Assembly (NCBI RefSeq): GCF_014633365.1
Contig: NC_068352.1
Coordinates: forward strand, 33,079,310 to 33,143,309
DNA: 64,000 nt
Reading direction: 5' to 3'
Origin: Diospyros lotus
Lineage: Eukaryota > Streptophyta > Magnoliopsida > Ericales > Ebenaceae
The notes below the pieces were generated by a model, which saw only the letters and a list, made by a program, of their open reading frames with translations, was not told the origin of the DNA and searched no databases. Both the position numbers and the translations under genes were made by a program. This document shows positions 10,940 through 22,739 of this stretch, one piece after another. Position 1 is the stretch's first letter. Each line of letters opens with the position of its first letter.

Positions 10940-11728
10940 GCACTGTGTAGATATATAGTGGTGATGCTTCTATATTAGGGCTTTTAGGAACTTACGAATG
11001 AAGTTCTAGTGGATGGTCATGTCAGTTTTGTTTTATTGACCCCTTATTTGTGGCAAGATTTTCAGTTGTTCCTCTTCCCATGCTTCTTTCTCTTGCTTGT
11101 GTTTGCTTGAGTTAATTGCCGAATTTTGTTTCAAGTGAAGGAATCACTTTGGATGAGAATCTAACTGAACGGGAAACTAATAAGAAGGGTCAGTAAAGTT
11201 GTTTCTTAGGGTTAGAATTATAGAAATACTATCTCTGCGAGAAAGCACGATGGACACCGAGCAGCGTGTAGAATACAGCCCTGCTGGCCGGTGCAGGGGG
11301 TATGCTCTTTTAAATGGCGCAAAAGTACTACTTGAACCTGAAGCCAGCTCTGGTCTAATTCTGCTTGCATCCTGCGGGACAATGGTCTAGTCATGTTATT
11401 GCCGAGGAACACAAGCCTCGACATATTGGTGTCACTGTCAATGTCAAAGTGTAAAAGAGTGAAAATACGTGCATCTTAAAGAATAATGCGCAAACGGATG
11501 AGCTTCAGACAGTATAAATATTTTGTCCAATGCAAAAGGTTAAGAATATCATTGCTCAAAAGTCATATTAACTGTGAACTAGTACGCAGCAATACAATAA
11601 CTTGATTGGAATCACGAGTCACGAGCTTACGTTTTGTTCCAATACAACTAATAAGACGTAATACCCCAAGACCTCCCTCTCCCTCACACAGACACATCAA
11701 CCAGACAAGAAGCAACCATGGTTCTCAC
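10940..11728. other. MORF8 3' region and intergenic, no gene recognised
   Basis: The 3' UTR of MORF8 probably ends within the first 200-300 bp. Around 11240-11390 a short GC-richer patch carries a 63-residue ORF on plus and a 68-residue ORF on minus. Neither matches a domain I know. Confidence 0.4.
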
Positions 11729-11912
11729 TAACTGTTCTATTTGAAAATGATAGGAAGAACTTGCTGCACTTCAAGTATGTCTTCTGGAAATGTCCATTAT
11801 GTGTCGTATTGAGAGCGAAGTAACTGTTCTATTTGAAAATGATAGGAAGAACTCGCTGCACTTTAAGTATGTCTTGGAAATTTCCATTATGCCGCCTATT
11901 GAAAATGGGCCT
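11729..11912. repeat. Two-copy tandem repeat, 92-bp period
   Basis: The unit beginning taactgttctatttgaaaat starts at 11729 and again at 11821, with a few substitutions and small gaps. It lies between MORF8 and the 3' end of the NUMOD3 gene. Confidence 0.85.
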
Positions 11913-12283
11913 TGTGGTACAATGAGTTGCCTGATTTTCTCTCTTCCGCATGCCTAAGTCATAATAATGTACAGAAAATGAAAAGAGAATCAGACAACAA
12001 TAAGATAGAAAAATAAGAAAAGGGCAGAATCAGACTGCTGCCAATGCTTGATATTGTTGTTGAGAACTGAGGCGAAATAGAGTAGTTAGTTTTGTGGAAC
12101 CTCAAAATGTGCCAACATAGGTATGAGATCTTCAAAGTAATTTATTTTTTCTAAAATTTTGTAGCACCCAAATAACACAAGGACTACTACAAGCAGCAAA
12201 GAAAGAACTAGAAAGGAGTGTACCTTGCTCTCCATGCATCGTTGATTTTGTGTTGCAGCCACTATGATAATGGCAATCCAAGT

Positions 12284-15200
12284 TCACTCTGCAGTTTCCT
12301 CACTGTTTGAGCGAGGAGATGATGAAGTTGGCAAACTTCTCTTACCCGCTTCTAATCTTTTGGACTTGGCAGCTTGAATTTGATCTGCGAGTGAAACTTC
12401 TCTTCGTGCTCGCTCTATCTTTATAAAATCCAAATCTATTTTCTCCCAAGCTCTTTGATCTTCACTAGTAATTTGACCATTTGTTGATGACTTTCTTTTA
12501 TGAATCTAGAGAAGCAGAAATTAAATGAGTCAGACCATAGAATTTTTCTTATATAAAAGAATAAATATACCAGCATATAATGCTGATTTATAGGATACAT
12601 CAATACTTGGTGCCCATATATGGAAGGCTCTTAATCAAAATATTTTTCCTACAAAGTTAATAGCAATTTAATTCAAGGGCATAATAAATTTGGACCTATC
12701 AATTGGCAATTTCAAGTCAACTAAAGATTACGTGTGCAACAAATTACTAGTTTCTCGACAGTGCAATCACTTTTGACATGAAGAATGAAGCGCATGTAAA
12801 TTTTTTCAGTTGTCAGATCAGGCATTTTCCCATCCATTGTTGGTCTGGCCACAACTGACTCATTCACTCGTATAAAAAATCAATAGTATACCCATATGGG
12901 AGGTGTTCACCCTAATTAATACAGGTAATGTGGCAAACTTTTGTTAGCGGATGTGTGAACTCTTGGAGAGGAAATGTGTCTGGTGACTCTGGTTGAATGT
13001 AGGAAACATTTGGGCTCAAGGCTAACCACACCAGAATATTTACACTAGTTGGGCTCAACTGAATTATTGATTACAAACTAGTGGAGCACCTTGTCCTATT
13101 ACTAATTTGGCAGCTGAATGACTCAACTGGGAAACATTTAAGAGAAAGAATAAGTAACGTCCTTAGAGGGATAGGGGTGTGGATATCATAATACTTAGAG
13201 ATAATCTGGAATTCTGGAGGTCATGTTGCTCTATAGAGGTTCTGCCATGGCAAATCACTGGAACGGGTTCATTCAGAGTTAGGAGGTCAACTTGGCTCAA
13301 AGAGGAGTTTATGTCTTTGCATCTATTCAGGAGTGAGTTCTAAGGGATATGCTTTGAAGAGAGAGTTCATGTCTTGTGTCCTATCAGGATTGAGTATTAA
13401 GGGATATGCCTTGAAGGGAAGTTCATGTCTTGTGTCCTATTATGAGTGCATTCTAAGGGATAAACATATGCAAGGATAGTCCAAACCTGTTTGGGATTTT
13501 GCAATCCTTATCCCTAGAAGAAACTGTCTCCTAGGTGGAATTGGTTATATTACTCTATAAATTAGAGCTTCAACTAACGGGGTTCATACTTATTGCAACA
13601 TATGGTAACCTGGCCTCAACACTTCTTGCTCTCTTCCTTTTTACCCTTGTGTCACTATATTTCAACATATTGTAACCTGGCCTCAACACTTCTCCTAGGT
13701 GGAATTGGTTTTAATCCATGAGCAACATATTTCTCATCTCTTCTGTCACTACCTCAGCACATTATTTCCATGCGGTTTGCATATCCTCAATAGACCTACC
13801 CACTTATGTCAAGCTCATGCTATGCCATTGTGTATATAGTCTTCAATACACTTGTCTATTTCCAGCAGACATTAGGTTCTTAAGTTAATGCAGATGATAT
13901 TATGTTTCTCACCTTTGTTAGTTTCTCCTTGAGTTTTAACCCTTGAGCAACAGCTAACACTTCCCTCTCTTCCTTTGATTTTCTATGTGTCTTTCTATTC
14001 ATTTCTCCTTTTGCTTTTGCTTTTGTTTCCTGCTCTTTTCTTCTCTCAGCAAGTCTTGCCATCTTTTCTGCTTTCACCTGAGCAGCTCGTATTTTTGCCA
14101 GTTCCTTTGCCTTTTCTCTCTCTGCAGCCCATTGAAACTGTTGGAGAGCTATTTCTTCTTTTATCCTGTCATAGCTATCCCAATCTAGCTCGTGTTGGTC
14201 ACTCCCACCTTTCCTGGCAGCTTCTGCAATTGATTCAGCCCATGATAACAAAAAATTTGTCCTTGACTTTTTCCATTTCAATCGTTCTCCCCAAAGTCGT
14301 CTTAGTGCAGAGCCTATTTTTTCCTTGGTCTGTTCACTGCAAAAGAGAGACACATTAAAAAGTGTATCCTGAAAACCTCTTCAGGCTAGTTATTCTTTAA
14401 TATGGCATGTGAATTATGTGCCCTATACAAGAAGACCCAGTCATACTTCCTACCATGCTTCATGCAAATTTACGGTGGCATTTTGCTTGCAACTTTTTTT
14501 CCCTACCCCATTACTCGTAGACTCCTAGAATTTACTGATTAGACTTATTTCAGTCTTTTCAACAATATGATATAAATAACTTGTAACCTGGAGCTTTAAG
14601 GTAGCCAGTGATAATCAGCCCATGGCATCATCAAGAAATGACTTTTCTTATTTTGTAATAAGAAATGAACAAACATGTTGCAGATGCATGTTTGCTATGA
14701 TAATCAGGTGAGGAGAACAATGCATACCTATGAGCTCGGGGACATTCAGACATCTTTCTTCTAACCTGAGTGTTGCATAAAAAAAACTGAATTAGAGATA
14801 ATTCAGATGTATTAGGAAGTGCTATGATTAAAATACCAAAAATTACACATAAGCAGAATTCAAATGGGACTTGGTTTTGTTCGTCAAATGGGGGTAACAA
14901 CATAAACAGACTCAAGTAACAAGACTCTGAGAACATGCAAACAATACATGAGTAAAGTTTCAAATGTTCTAATACAATCATGAATTTGAATGATTCTTTC
15001 ACTATTTTTTTGTGCAAACACCATACAACCAAAAACAATTAAGGGGGTAAAAAAAGTAAACTGTCTGATTCTTACATGACTTCACCTTGGGGTCCATCAT
15101 GGCTTCTTTCGTTCTCTGTCTGATCCTCTCTCGAGTCTCTATGAATATAAATGGGGCAATTCAAATTTCCTACAGCATGCAAGTTCAACTCTTGGAAGAA

Positions 15201-16276
15201 GAAAACTGAAAAGAGATTACCTGCACTGTGTTTCCTGCCTTTGTTCCACGGCACTTTTCCTTTGTTAGCAATTCCAATCTTTTTTCTTCTATCAATTTCT
15301 TTCTTTTCCAGATCCGTAGAGCTTCCTCTGGAGTTGGAATGACGACTAAATTGAACCTCATCAGTCAAAGTTTGCTGCTCATATAAATCAATACCAATTT
15401 TTTGGTCAAAGCATTCCCAGAGGTCAGAAGTCTCTTCTGTATATAAAATATCCATAGCTCTGTAAGCATGTGTTCTCGCCAAACTAGTGAGGCCAAGTGC
15501 AGGAGATTCATTCTTTCCAAAAGAGGCATGGTAAATCGACTTTTTCATACTTGCTCGAAATTGAGCACAGAACACCAAGTTACTTAACAGTGGTGACAAA
15601 GGCAGGTGATCTGTAGGCAGAGAAGGCCCAGACAGTCTCCTGGAAGAAATTTAAGCAAGTGAATCAGAATAACCTTCTTGCTTGGGAAAATCGAACCAAC
15701 TTGATACTGAAAAAACTAATTAACATAAACTACTGTTCTATTATCGAGTTAATATAGTCTTTCCTGCATCTAGTTAAGCATTCACCTCACCAGCCACATC
15801 CATACATTTTCAAAATTTCACAATACTACCACTGTAGCTTACAAAATACAGCTGAAAATATCCGATTTTACACTTCTCAAGCTTCGACATACTCAACAGC
15901 CTAGACCAAAATATATCGATCAAGAAGGAGGACAATTACAAATTACTAGAATTAGTATTGACTAAATTATCTCAATCTACGGTCTCTAGTCTACCATAAG
16001 ACCGCGGGATTTGTCAAACACTGAACTTAAAATACACTGGAAAGAAACAGGTCCACTGAATCGATTTTTTGTTCTAACAACCGCAGATTGCAGAGCAACA
16101 AGCAAAATCCAGGTGATTTTGCGGAAGCTTCGAGTTGCCAGAGCTCTCAGAAGAGTCCCAAGCCACAAATAAGAATCCCAATCCCAAAATTACCACCAAC
16201 CCTTGCATACGTATATACATGTACATTGTGTAGAGAGAGAGAGAGAGAGAGAGACATACAGGTGAGGGAATGCCAT
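12284..16276 (-). CDS. NUMOD3 (nuclease-associated modular domain 3) motif protein
   Basis: Six minus-strand exons, 16276-16260, 15639-15221, 15138-15086, 14765-14728, 14336-13913 and 12505-12284, join in phase to 390 residues starting MAFPHLRLSG. The core motif is GIANKGKVPWNKGRKHSAE, followed by TRERIRQRTKEAM, MSECPRAHSEQTKEKIGSAL and RLWGERLKWKK. These are tandem NUMOD3 DNA-binding-type helices. The middle (about 225-300) is a charged coiled-coil-like segment rich in Ala, Glu, Lys and Arg. NUMOD3 was defined in homing endonucleases, but plants carry nuclear genes with the motif and no nuclease domain; their role is not known to me. I see no GIY-YIG or HNH residues here. The tiny first exon (17 coding bases) is inferred from splice phase and the good ATG and donor context. 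Confidence 0.85.
13310..13465. repeat. Three diverged ~60-bp units in NUMOD3 intron
   Basis: Units containing gttcatgtcttgtgtcctat and aagggatatgc recur about every 60 bp. A related duplication of the words acctggcctcaacacttct and cctaggtggaattggtt occurs nearby at 13525-13710. All lie in the 1.4-kb last intron and suggest an old element or slippage. Confidence 0.6.
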
Positions 16277-16336
16277 TTCGAGAAGAATCGAATCGACAGA
16301 GAGTAGAGTTGCTTCTTCCTGGATTTGCTGATTTTA

Positions 16337-16369
<33 letters not shown>
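16229..16369. repeat. Two (GA)n microsatellites at the NUMOD3 5' end
   Basis: GA runs at about 16231-16253 and 16337-16368 flank the NUMOD3 start codon (16276). On the coding strand they are CT runs, one in the 5' leader and one just inside intron 1. Confidence 0.85.
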
Positions 16370-16371
<2 letters not shown>

Positions 16372-16695
16372 ATATGTTGCTGAATGCCGATATACTAATA
16401 TCCACCAGAAACTCGTGATGAGAGCGAGTGGCTACGCGCGCCCCCTTGTTGGCGCGTAGGGATAGTAATTCCATCTCGACCGGTCATGAACCGGGATTAT
16501 AGGAATCGAGCCGCTGGTTTAAAATCTATAATATAATAAATAAATTCTTATTTTTAGAAAACCAACTACACATTGATAAACTATTTCTCTCTGTCTCTCT
16601 CTCTGTCTCTCTCTCCTAGGGTTAGGGTTTGTAGAGAAGCTGTTTTTATCTTACATACGACGCATCACCAGTGCTTGATGAATATCCTGATGGAG
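16277..16695. promoter_or_regulatory. Divergent promoter region of NUMOD3 gene and UBA2C
   Basis: The two start codons lie 419 bp apart, head to head. The region has a GC-rich palindromic patch (gcgcgcccccttgttggcgcg, 16435-16455), an AT stretch with taatataataaata near 16530, CT runs at 16583-16616 and a telo-box (AGGGTTAGGGTTT, 16618-16630) close to UBA2C. Telo-boxes and CT-rich leaders are typical of plant translation and RNA-related genes. No clear TATA box is visible for either gene. Confidence 0.55.
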
Positions 16696-17982
16696 ATGGA
16701 CCCAACCAAGAAGCGAAAGCTAGACGGAAACGGCGCTGTACAAACAGCATCCGACGCCGTACCGGGCCAACTCACCGTCGACGACGTACGAAAGATCATC
16801 GAGCTATTCACTAACGATCAGCTCCTCGAGATCGTCCAAAACGCTGCAGTTCGGCACGCCGAAGTCCTGGAGGCGGTCCGGTCAATCGCCGATCGGGATC
16901 CCGCGCAGCGGAAACTTTTCGTCCGCGGCCTCGGATGGGACACCACCACCGAGAAGCTGCGCGCTATTTTTGCTGCCTATGGCGATATCGAAGAGGCTGT
17001 GGTGATACTGGACAAGGGCACCGGGAAGAGCAAAGGATATGGCTTCGTCACGTTCAAGCACGTTGACGGAGCTTTGTTGGCTTTGAAGGAGCCTAGTAAG
17101 AAAATTGACGGGCGAATGACGGTTACGCAGCTTGCATCAGCCGGAGTCCAAGGACAGAACGCGAATTCGGGCGTGGACGTGTCGATGAGGAAGATCTATG
17201 TGGCGAACGTGCCGTATGATATGCCTGCGGAGAGGCTACTGGCGCATTTTTTGTCTTATGGAGAGATTGAGGAAGGGCCGTTGGGTTTCGATAAGGCGAC
17301 TGGGAAGTCGAAAGGGTTTGCTCTGTTTGTGTACAAAACAGCTGAAGCTGCTAGAGCATCGTTAGTTGATCCAATCAAGACAATTGATGGGCGTCAATTG
17401 AATTGCAAATTGGCAATTGAAGGGAAGAAAGGGAAGCCAGGGGTTCCTGGCGACGCACAGGGTGATGGGCTAGGGATGCATTCACATTCTACAGTTTCGG
17501 GTTCACTTGGCCCAGGACAGTATGGCGGACCTGGTGGTTCCTATGGTGGATTTTCTGGTGGACTGCAGGGTCTGCCTCCTGGTCATCTCCCTCTAAATTC
17601 ATCGCTAGGTGGCAGTCAAGCACCATCTTCTATGGGTGCTGGTGGCGGGTATGGCTCTGGGTTGGGCGGTCAGTATGGAGGTTCTCATTATGGTGGGCCT
17701 GCTTCTGCTGGATATGGAGGAATGGGTGGTGCTGGTAGCAGTGGTGGTATGGGTGGTGCAGGAGGCGGGTTGGGTGGTACAGGGCCTGCTGCTCGTGGTT
17801 CTTCATCGTATGGTTTGCCACCAAGCTCAGGTGGGATGCCTTCCAGTGGTTATCCTGATGGTGCTCACTATGGCTTCTCATCCTCTGCATATGCAAGCCA
17901 GCATCATCAACCAACAGGAACATCACCAGTACCCCGAGTTCCACCTGGGGGAGTGTACCAAGGTGCCCCCCAATTCTACTGA
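16696..17982 (+). CDS. UBA2C: UBP1-associated protein 2C-like RNA-binding protein
   Basis: A single uninterrupted reading frame of 428 residues from [14 protein letters not shown]1 (about 73-150) has RNP2 KLFVRGL and RNP1 [11 protein letters not shown]2 (about 165-240) has KIYVANV and KGFALFVY. The tail is Gly/Ser/Tyr-rich and ends [25 protein letters not shown]. The order, the KKRKL start (nuclear-localisation-like) and the ending match UBA2C, a nuclear hnRNP-type protein that works with UBP1 and UBA1 in U-rich mRNA binding and is linked to ABA and stress responses. In-frame ATGs also occur at 16678 and 16690, and the frame is open upstream to 16573. I chose 16696 because family members begin MDxTKKRK. 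The paralogues UBA2A and UBA2B are longer and less similar. Confidence 0.93.
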   Translation: MDPTKKRKLDGNGAVQTASDAVPGQLTVDDVRKIIELFTNDQLLEIVQNAAVRHAEVLEAVRSIADRDPAQRKLFVRGLGWDTTTEKLRAIFAAYGDIEEAVVILDKGTGKSKGYGFVTFKHVDGALLALKEPSKKIDGRMTVTQLASAGVQGQNANSGVDVSMRKIYVANVPYDMPAERLLAHFLSYGEIEEGPLGFDKATGKSKGFALFVYKTAEAARASLVDPIKTIDGRQLNCKLAIEGKKGKPGVPGDAQGDGLGMHSHSTVSGSLGPGQYGGPGGSYGGFSGGLQGLPPGHLPLNSSLGGSQAPSSMGAGGGYGSGLGGQYGGSHYGGPASAGYGGMGGAGSSGGMGGAGGGLGGTGPAARGSSSYGLPPSSGGMPSSGYPDGAHYGFSSSAYASQHHQPTGTSPVPRVPPGGVYQGAPQFY

Positions 17983-18801
17983 GGTATTATTTCTTATTAT
18001 GCCCTTTATGTTTTGCTTTGTCCTGTCATTTTTGTGCCTCTCTTGCCATGCTGTATTTTGTATTTGCTGCCAGATTTTTGTTGATTTGCTTTTCATTTGA
18101 TTTTGGTTGTTTTATTTCTTTCCATTCTTTGGTGGTTAATTAGATGTTGAGGTATGCTGTCGGTTTTGTGTATGACCAATTTTTGTGTGTGTATAATGTG
18201 TTTCTTTGAGGCCTTAGTTGGCTTTGGTTTTGTTATAGATACCTTTTGATGTAGTTTGGTTTTTCTTGATTTTATTTAGGATAACTGACAGTTTGGATAC
18301 AGCATATTTGTATTTCGTTTGAATGTAGCGAAATTTCATACTGAATTTGCTTGTATTTGTCTGTTGGGGTGTTTTTGGTTTTTCTGACACACAATAACTT
18401 GTTTTTGTTTATGTTAACTGACAGTTTGGGTACATCATGTTTTATTTCATTTAAATGTAGCCAATTTTTCGTACTAAATGTGTTGGGATTTGTCTTTTTG
18501 GTTTTGTCTGACATGCAATAGTCTCTTCTGGTAACTGTTTAGTATATCTTGATCTGGTCTTATAGTTGAAATTTGGTTTCATGTCATTAACTAGTAAATG
18601 TATTTGGTGTAGAGCTCTGCATGAAAGGTATTGAACATCCAACTGTTCTATTCAGCTTTGTGGTTTGAAAATGAAAGTGAAGCATTATTGCTCATGGGAA
18701 AAATTCTATGTATTGTTATAACTATTGGACTGATATTTGCATAAAACATCATGTGACATGATTAAAAAATGATATTTGTAATTTCACATTGCTGGAGAAG
18801 T
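17983..18801 (+). other. Probable 3' UTR / 3' introns of UBA2C
   Basis: The UBA2C stop is followed almost at once by a donor-like sequence (gag|gtatta) and T-rich sequence with repeats around gataactgacagtttgg (18281, 18414). Acceptor-like ttgattcag near 21935 opens a GC-richer patch that could be a distal 3' UTR exon. UBA2 genes are known for 3'-UTR introns, but only transcripts could prove it here. Confidence 0.35.
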
Positions 18802-18802
18802 A

Positions 18803-18828
18803 AGCAAGCAAGCAAGCAAGCAAGCAAT
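18803..18828. repeat. (AAGC)n microsatellite
   Basis: Six tetranucleotide units (aagcaagcaagc...) in a row, in non-coding sequence. Confidence 0.85.
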
Positions 18829-18839
18829 TGTACATAGGA

Positions 18840-19130
18840 GGCATGTGGTATCTTTCGGAGTGGTGTCTAATGAGGATAAGCGCAAAATACAATTGGGATG
18901 ATTTGGACATGTGGCAAGAAGACCAATAGATGTATATTTGAGAAGGTTGGATGGGATAGAAGTTTATAGTGAAAGAATGAAGAAAACTTGTTAAGAACTT
19001 TAGACATGATATGTGATATAATTGATTTTACAATAGATATGGTCCTCAAGAGAGATGATGGGTTAAAATCTACAAGTTATGTTGTCCGTTGGAGCCCTAG
19101 GAAACAAAAATTGAGAAACTAAATATCAAA
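18840..19130 (+). mobile_element. LINE reverse-transcriptase tail remnant
   Basis: The broken plus-strand translation resembles the C-terminal tail of plant LINE ORF2 (RxxWFGHVxRRPxDxxVRRxD...). Readable pieces are GHVARRPIDVYLRR, then a Lys/Arg-rich piece, then a Trp/Arg motif near 19050. Several stops and frame changes are present. It is old and inactive. Confidence 0.5.
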
Positions 19131-19399
19131 TGTTGCCTACCATTTTATTCTCTTCAAAAATTCTTCTGATGGTCTGCTAACATAGTCGTTTTGGATTTTG
19201 GCATGCGAGGTTTACCATTATGAAAATTAGCTTAAATTAAAGAAGATTCACTGTAAAAATCATGAACCAATCAAATCAAATCAATCTAAATTTAGGATGA
19301 TATTCAAGAATTTCCTATTCCGAATGCACAAAAAAGACAACTTGATTAGACGACTATAAGGGTATTTTATTTATGGCATAGAATGCTGGCAATATAGTA

Positions 19400-19790
19400 T
19401 ATACATGTGCAAATATGAGTCATAGAGATGGATCTTACGGTGAATGTGTGCCTTTACAAGAAATGATAGAATAAGAAATGTGGTTACATGTTATGTTGTT
19501 AGAGTGGCTTTCGTTGAAGATAAAAAACGAGACCCAATTAGAATGTTTGGTCATGTGAGAAATAGATCGATAAATCCTTCTATAAGAAGAGTGGATAGAA
19601 CACAAGAATTTTTAGCAAAAGAGGTAGGAGAAGACCAAGAAAAACCTGATTGTGAACTTTAAAGCATGGTATGTGTTATAATGGCACCACAGAAGATTGA
19701 TCATAAATAGAGATGATTAGTGAACTAGAATTCATGTTCCTGATCTCACAGTGGAAGTAAAGTTTGATATGTTGTTGTAATATTGAGTTC
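19400..19790 (+). mobile_element. Second LINE reverse-transcriptase tail remnant
   Basis: In 19444-19662 the plus frame reads RMFGHVRNRSINPSIRRVDR, followed by EVGEDQEKPDCEL. After a stop there are traces of a Trp/Arg...HVPD-like ending near 19720. It is the same protein tail as 18840-19130 but better preserved, so the two are independent insertions or a duplication. Confidence 0.55.
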
Positions 19791-22630
19791 ATCATATTAG
19801 CAAAAAAGGGAAAAAAATATTAAGTGCATTATGCCTCCCATGGGGGGTGGGCTACCTATCCTGTGGGTGCACTGACTTTTGAGGCCCACCACACTATAAA
19901 TGGACAGCTCAACTCCACATAAAAGAGGGACAAATTTATATAAACTAAAACCGTAAATATCCATCCAAAATTCATTTGGTTTGGGACTCACTTTGCTGCC
20001 TTCTCTTTTTAGGTGGCCTTGGTTCTCCTTAATCAAATATGCTCGTTGTTTTCCTTGGCAATTCTTACAAAAACTGTGTATAAAGCCATACAAATAGCCT
20101 TCAATAATTTGTGATTCCCCCTTTCTTGGTACCTATTTTGTCTTTGATCCTGTTTATATCATTCCTGATTTCTTTCTATTTTTTTGTTGTTTTCTTTTTT
20201 TCTGAATCTGTTCTAATTTTTATGACGATCTTAAAAAAGTTGTAAGTTACATTTAAGCTTCTTAAGTTTCCCCCTTCGTGCTGGAAGTTCTGTTTTGGTT
20301 AAGATACGATCCGATTAGGGATATTGCTTGAATTTGTATTTCTTTATCCTTTTTTGGTTGACTGTGCTTCTGAATGTAAATTTTATTCTTATTGACCTTG
20401 AATTTCTAATTTGGCTAATCTATGATCTCAGCAGTCCAACTTCTTACATATGAACTTGTATGTATATTTTGCTCATTGCATTTCAAAGTTTCTTTTCTTT
20501 TTTTATGTGCTTGAAGTTTAGGTTGGATTGATCTATTTGTTTGTTTTCCTTTTGGGAATTGGAGAATTTTTCTTTTTCTAACATTATAGGACTTACTGAA
20601 ATTTAATATTATCTTGTATTGGCATCATCAAGTTGTTGGGTCAAGTAATTCATATGTATATGCAATAGTGGCATGCATATAAGTTTAGCTTCGAGAATAG
20701 AAGAGTTGGGCATTGTATGAGTAGTATTGTTGGTAGTGGGCTTTAGGCCTCAATACAATTACTTGAGTAATTATTTCATTCTGTTAAAATCATTCAAGTG
20801 ATCTCTGGTTGAACCAGACCCTTGACTTTTCTCCTCTGGCTTCGCTTAGTAGATTGGATGTTATAGCATTGGTTGGATTTCTGAGTGTATCTGGAGCATG
20901 ATACCACTAGGGCTTGCTTGACATCAGATCAGAATCCTGGTTGTTTTTGTTGAAGTAATCTGTACACTTCAGGCATTTGGGCTGCTATTTCATTCTTTCC
21001 ATTTTTAATATTGAGCTTAAGCTTTTCAGTGGTAATATTAAAAGATTATCTGCCTGAGGTATTGCTTGATTATGGAATATTTGTGTTTGGCAAGACAAAA
21101 TGTAAAAAAAATTGCCCATCATGCTTTGATAATGTTCTTTTCTGGTATATATTGTGTCCCTATCATGACAGTCTCAAGCCTAGAGAAAGAAAGAGGGGTG
21201 GGTGAGGTTGCAGATAGTCATAACCAGCACAAAAACTGTTAGATCTTTAACATATATTCTAGGCACAATCATTGGCGAACTGAATTCCATATCCATGTTG
21301 CAGACCCCACCTAGTGGGATTAATTTTTGGTTGTTGTTGTATATGGATGGTGATGTTGCTTTCGATGTCTCTTTGATGTGCGCATATTACCCGATAACTA
21401 TTTTTTGTTCTCCGTGTATGTATCAATGGCATATGCCAAAGCCATACATAGTATATGGTGATTTTAATTTTTAAGTTTATTTATGAATCTTAACTTGTGT
21501 TTTGTGGGTGTATATTTCTCTTGTTGACTGAACATATTTTTAAGTGCTTTCTGTTACTCTTCAACCTATAAGCTCTTGTTGCTATATTGATGCGTGTCTT
21601 ATGTTTGTATTAGATGATATGATGCTCTATCTGTGATTCTGTCTTGTATTATATTTGGTCTTTGTATGTTCTATATGACTTCTTTCTATGTTGTAATCCT
21701 TTTCAAGAGCAATTATGATACTCTACAATTAGCCCAAAAAAAATATGATACTCTACTACTGCATGTGCATATATATGGGATATGTTGTAATTTCTTCTTA
21801 TCATTTGTTGTTGCTACGAGAGGCATTAAATGTGCTTGTTTGTTCATTTGGAAAATTCTTTTAGTTTCCATGACATTTGTTTTGCTTGTTTGATGTATAT
21901 TGATGGATTGAGTTGTCAATGGGTGTTTGATTCAGGTGTTTGACAGCTTGTTGGCGCAGTTGCTTTTAGTGGTTCTGGTGATTTCATGAGTGCAGACAAT
22001 TTGATTAGATGTCCTTTGGTACTTTTCACTTCATCTGCTCCTTAAGAGGTGGAGTCTTTTATGTTGCTGGTAGTTGAGAAGGCTAGTTGAATTTAGTTTT
22101 ATGTACTCTTTGTCTGGAACCCAATACCCATATATTATGTGGGCTCTTTTTATGATATATTTTAGATTTTATAGGTGTTGACTTTTTCTAATTGCTTCCT
22201 AGATTTGTCTCCTTACTTCTGTGCGTTATCTTTTGAAATGCTTGTCATTCTTCCTATTCATGGTCTCAATGGCTCTCCATTTGTTCATCATTTGTTCATG
22301 ATGTTAGTTTCCTGGAAAAGGCTGCATTTTAAATGTAGTTATTATGAATATTATTTTCTCAACTTGCAATAATTATAATTATGCATGTGCTCCATATTTC
22401 TTTTCTTCTATCAAGTGGAATTTGTCAAATGGGACACTATGCTTATGAAAATAAACTGTAGGTTTCATTGTGAACTTTTGGATGAATGTGACAATCTATA
22501 CTACACAAATGGAATCCATATTATACTTTCCAAAATAAGGAATTGGTGCTTCAGACAGATAGTTTCGGTGAATGTTCCAAGTGCACCATTGTGGTTTTAT
22601 TTATTTTTTCTTTTTTCTCTTCTTCCCCTC
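19791..22630. other. Gene-poor T-rich stretch
   Basis: No ORF with a recognisable domain on either strand. T-rich composition on plus and acceptor-like sites would suit introns of a long UBA2C 3' region. A plausible non-coding exon is 21936-22170. Otherwise I see nothing specific. Confidence 0.4.
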
Positions 22631-22645
22631 CAGTAAGCTTTTCTT

Positions 22646-22678
22646 TCTTTTTTTTTTTTTTTTGGGGGGGGGGGGGGG
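22646..22678. repeat. Poly-T/poly-G junction
   Basis: A run of about 18 T is followed directly by about 16 G. Assembly or sequencing length errors are likely here. Confidence 0.85.
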
Positions 22679-22739
22679 TGTAGGGGAAGAAGGTAGAATT
22701 ATATTATATTAAGTTAAAAAACAAGATCATTACAGACTA

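Noticed and set aside
10230..10958. Long ORFs in other frames over the MORF8 repeat (plus 242 aa; minus 176, 170 and 96 aa)
   Set aside because: The repeat lacks stops in several frames because of its composition. The true frame joins the upstream MORF exons.
17609..18100. 163-aa ORF overlapping the UBA2C tail
   Set aside because: Frame-shifted shadow of the Gly-rich coding sequence.
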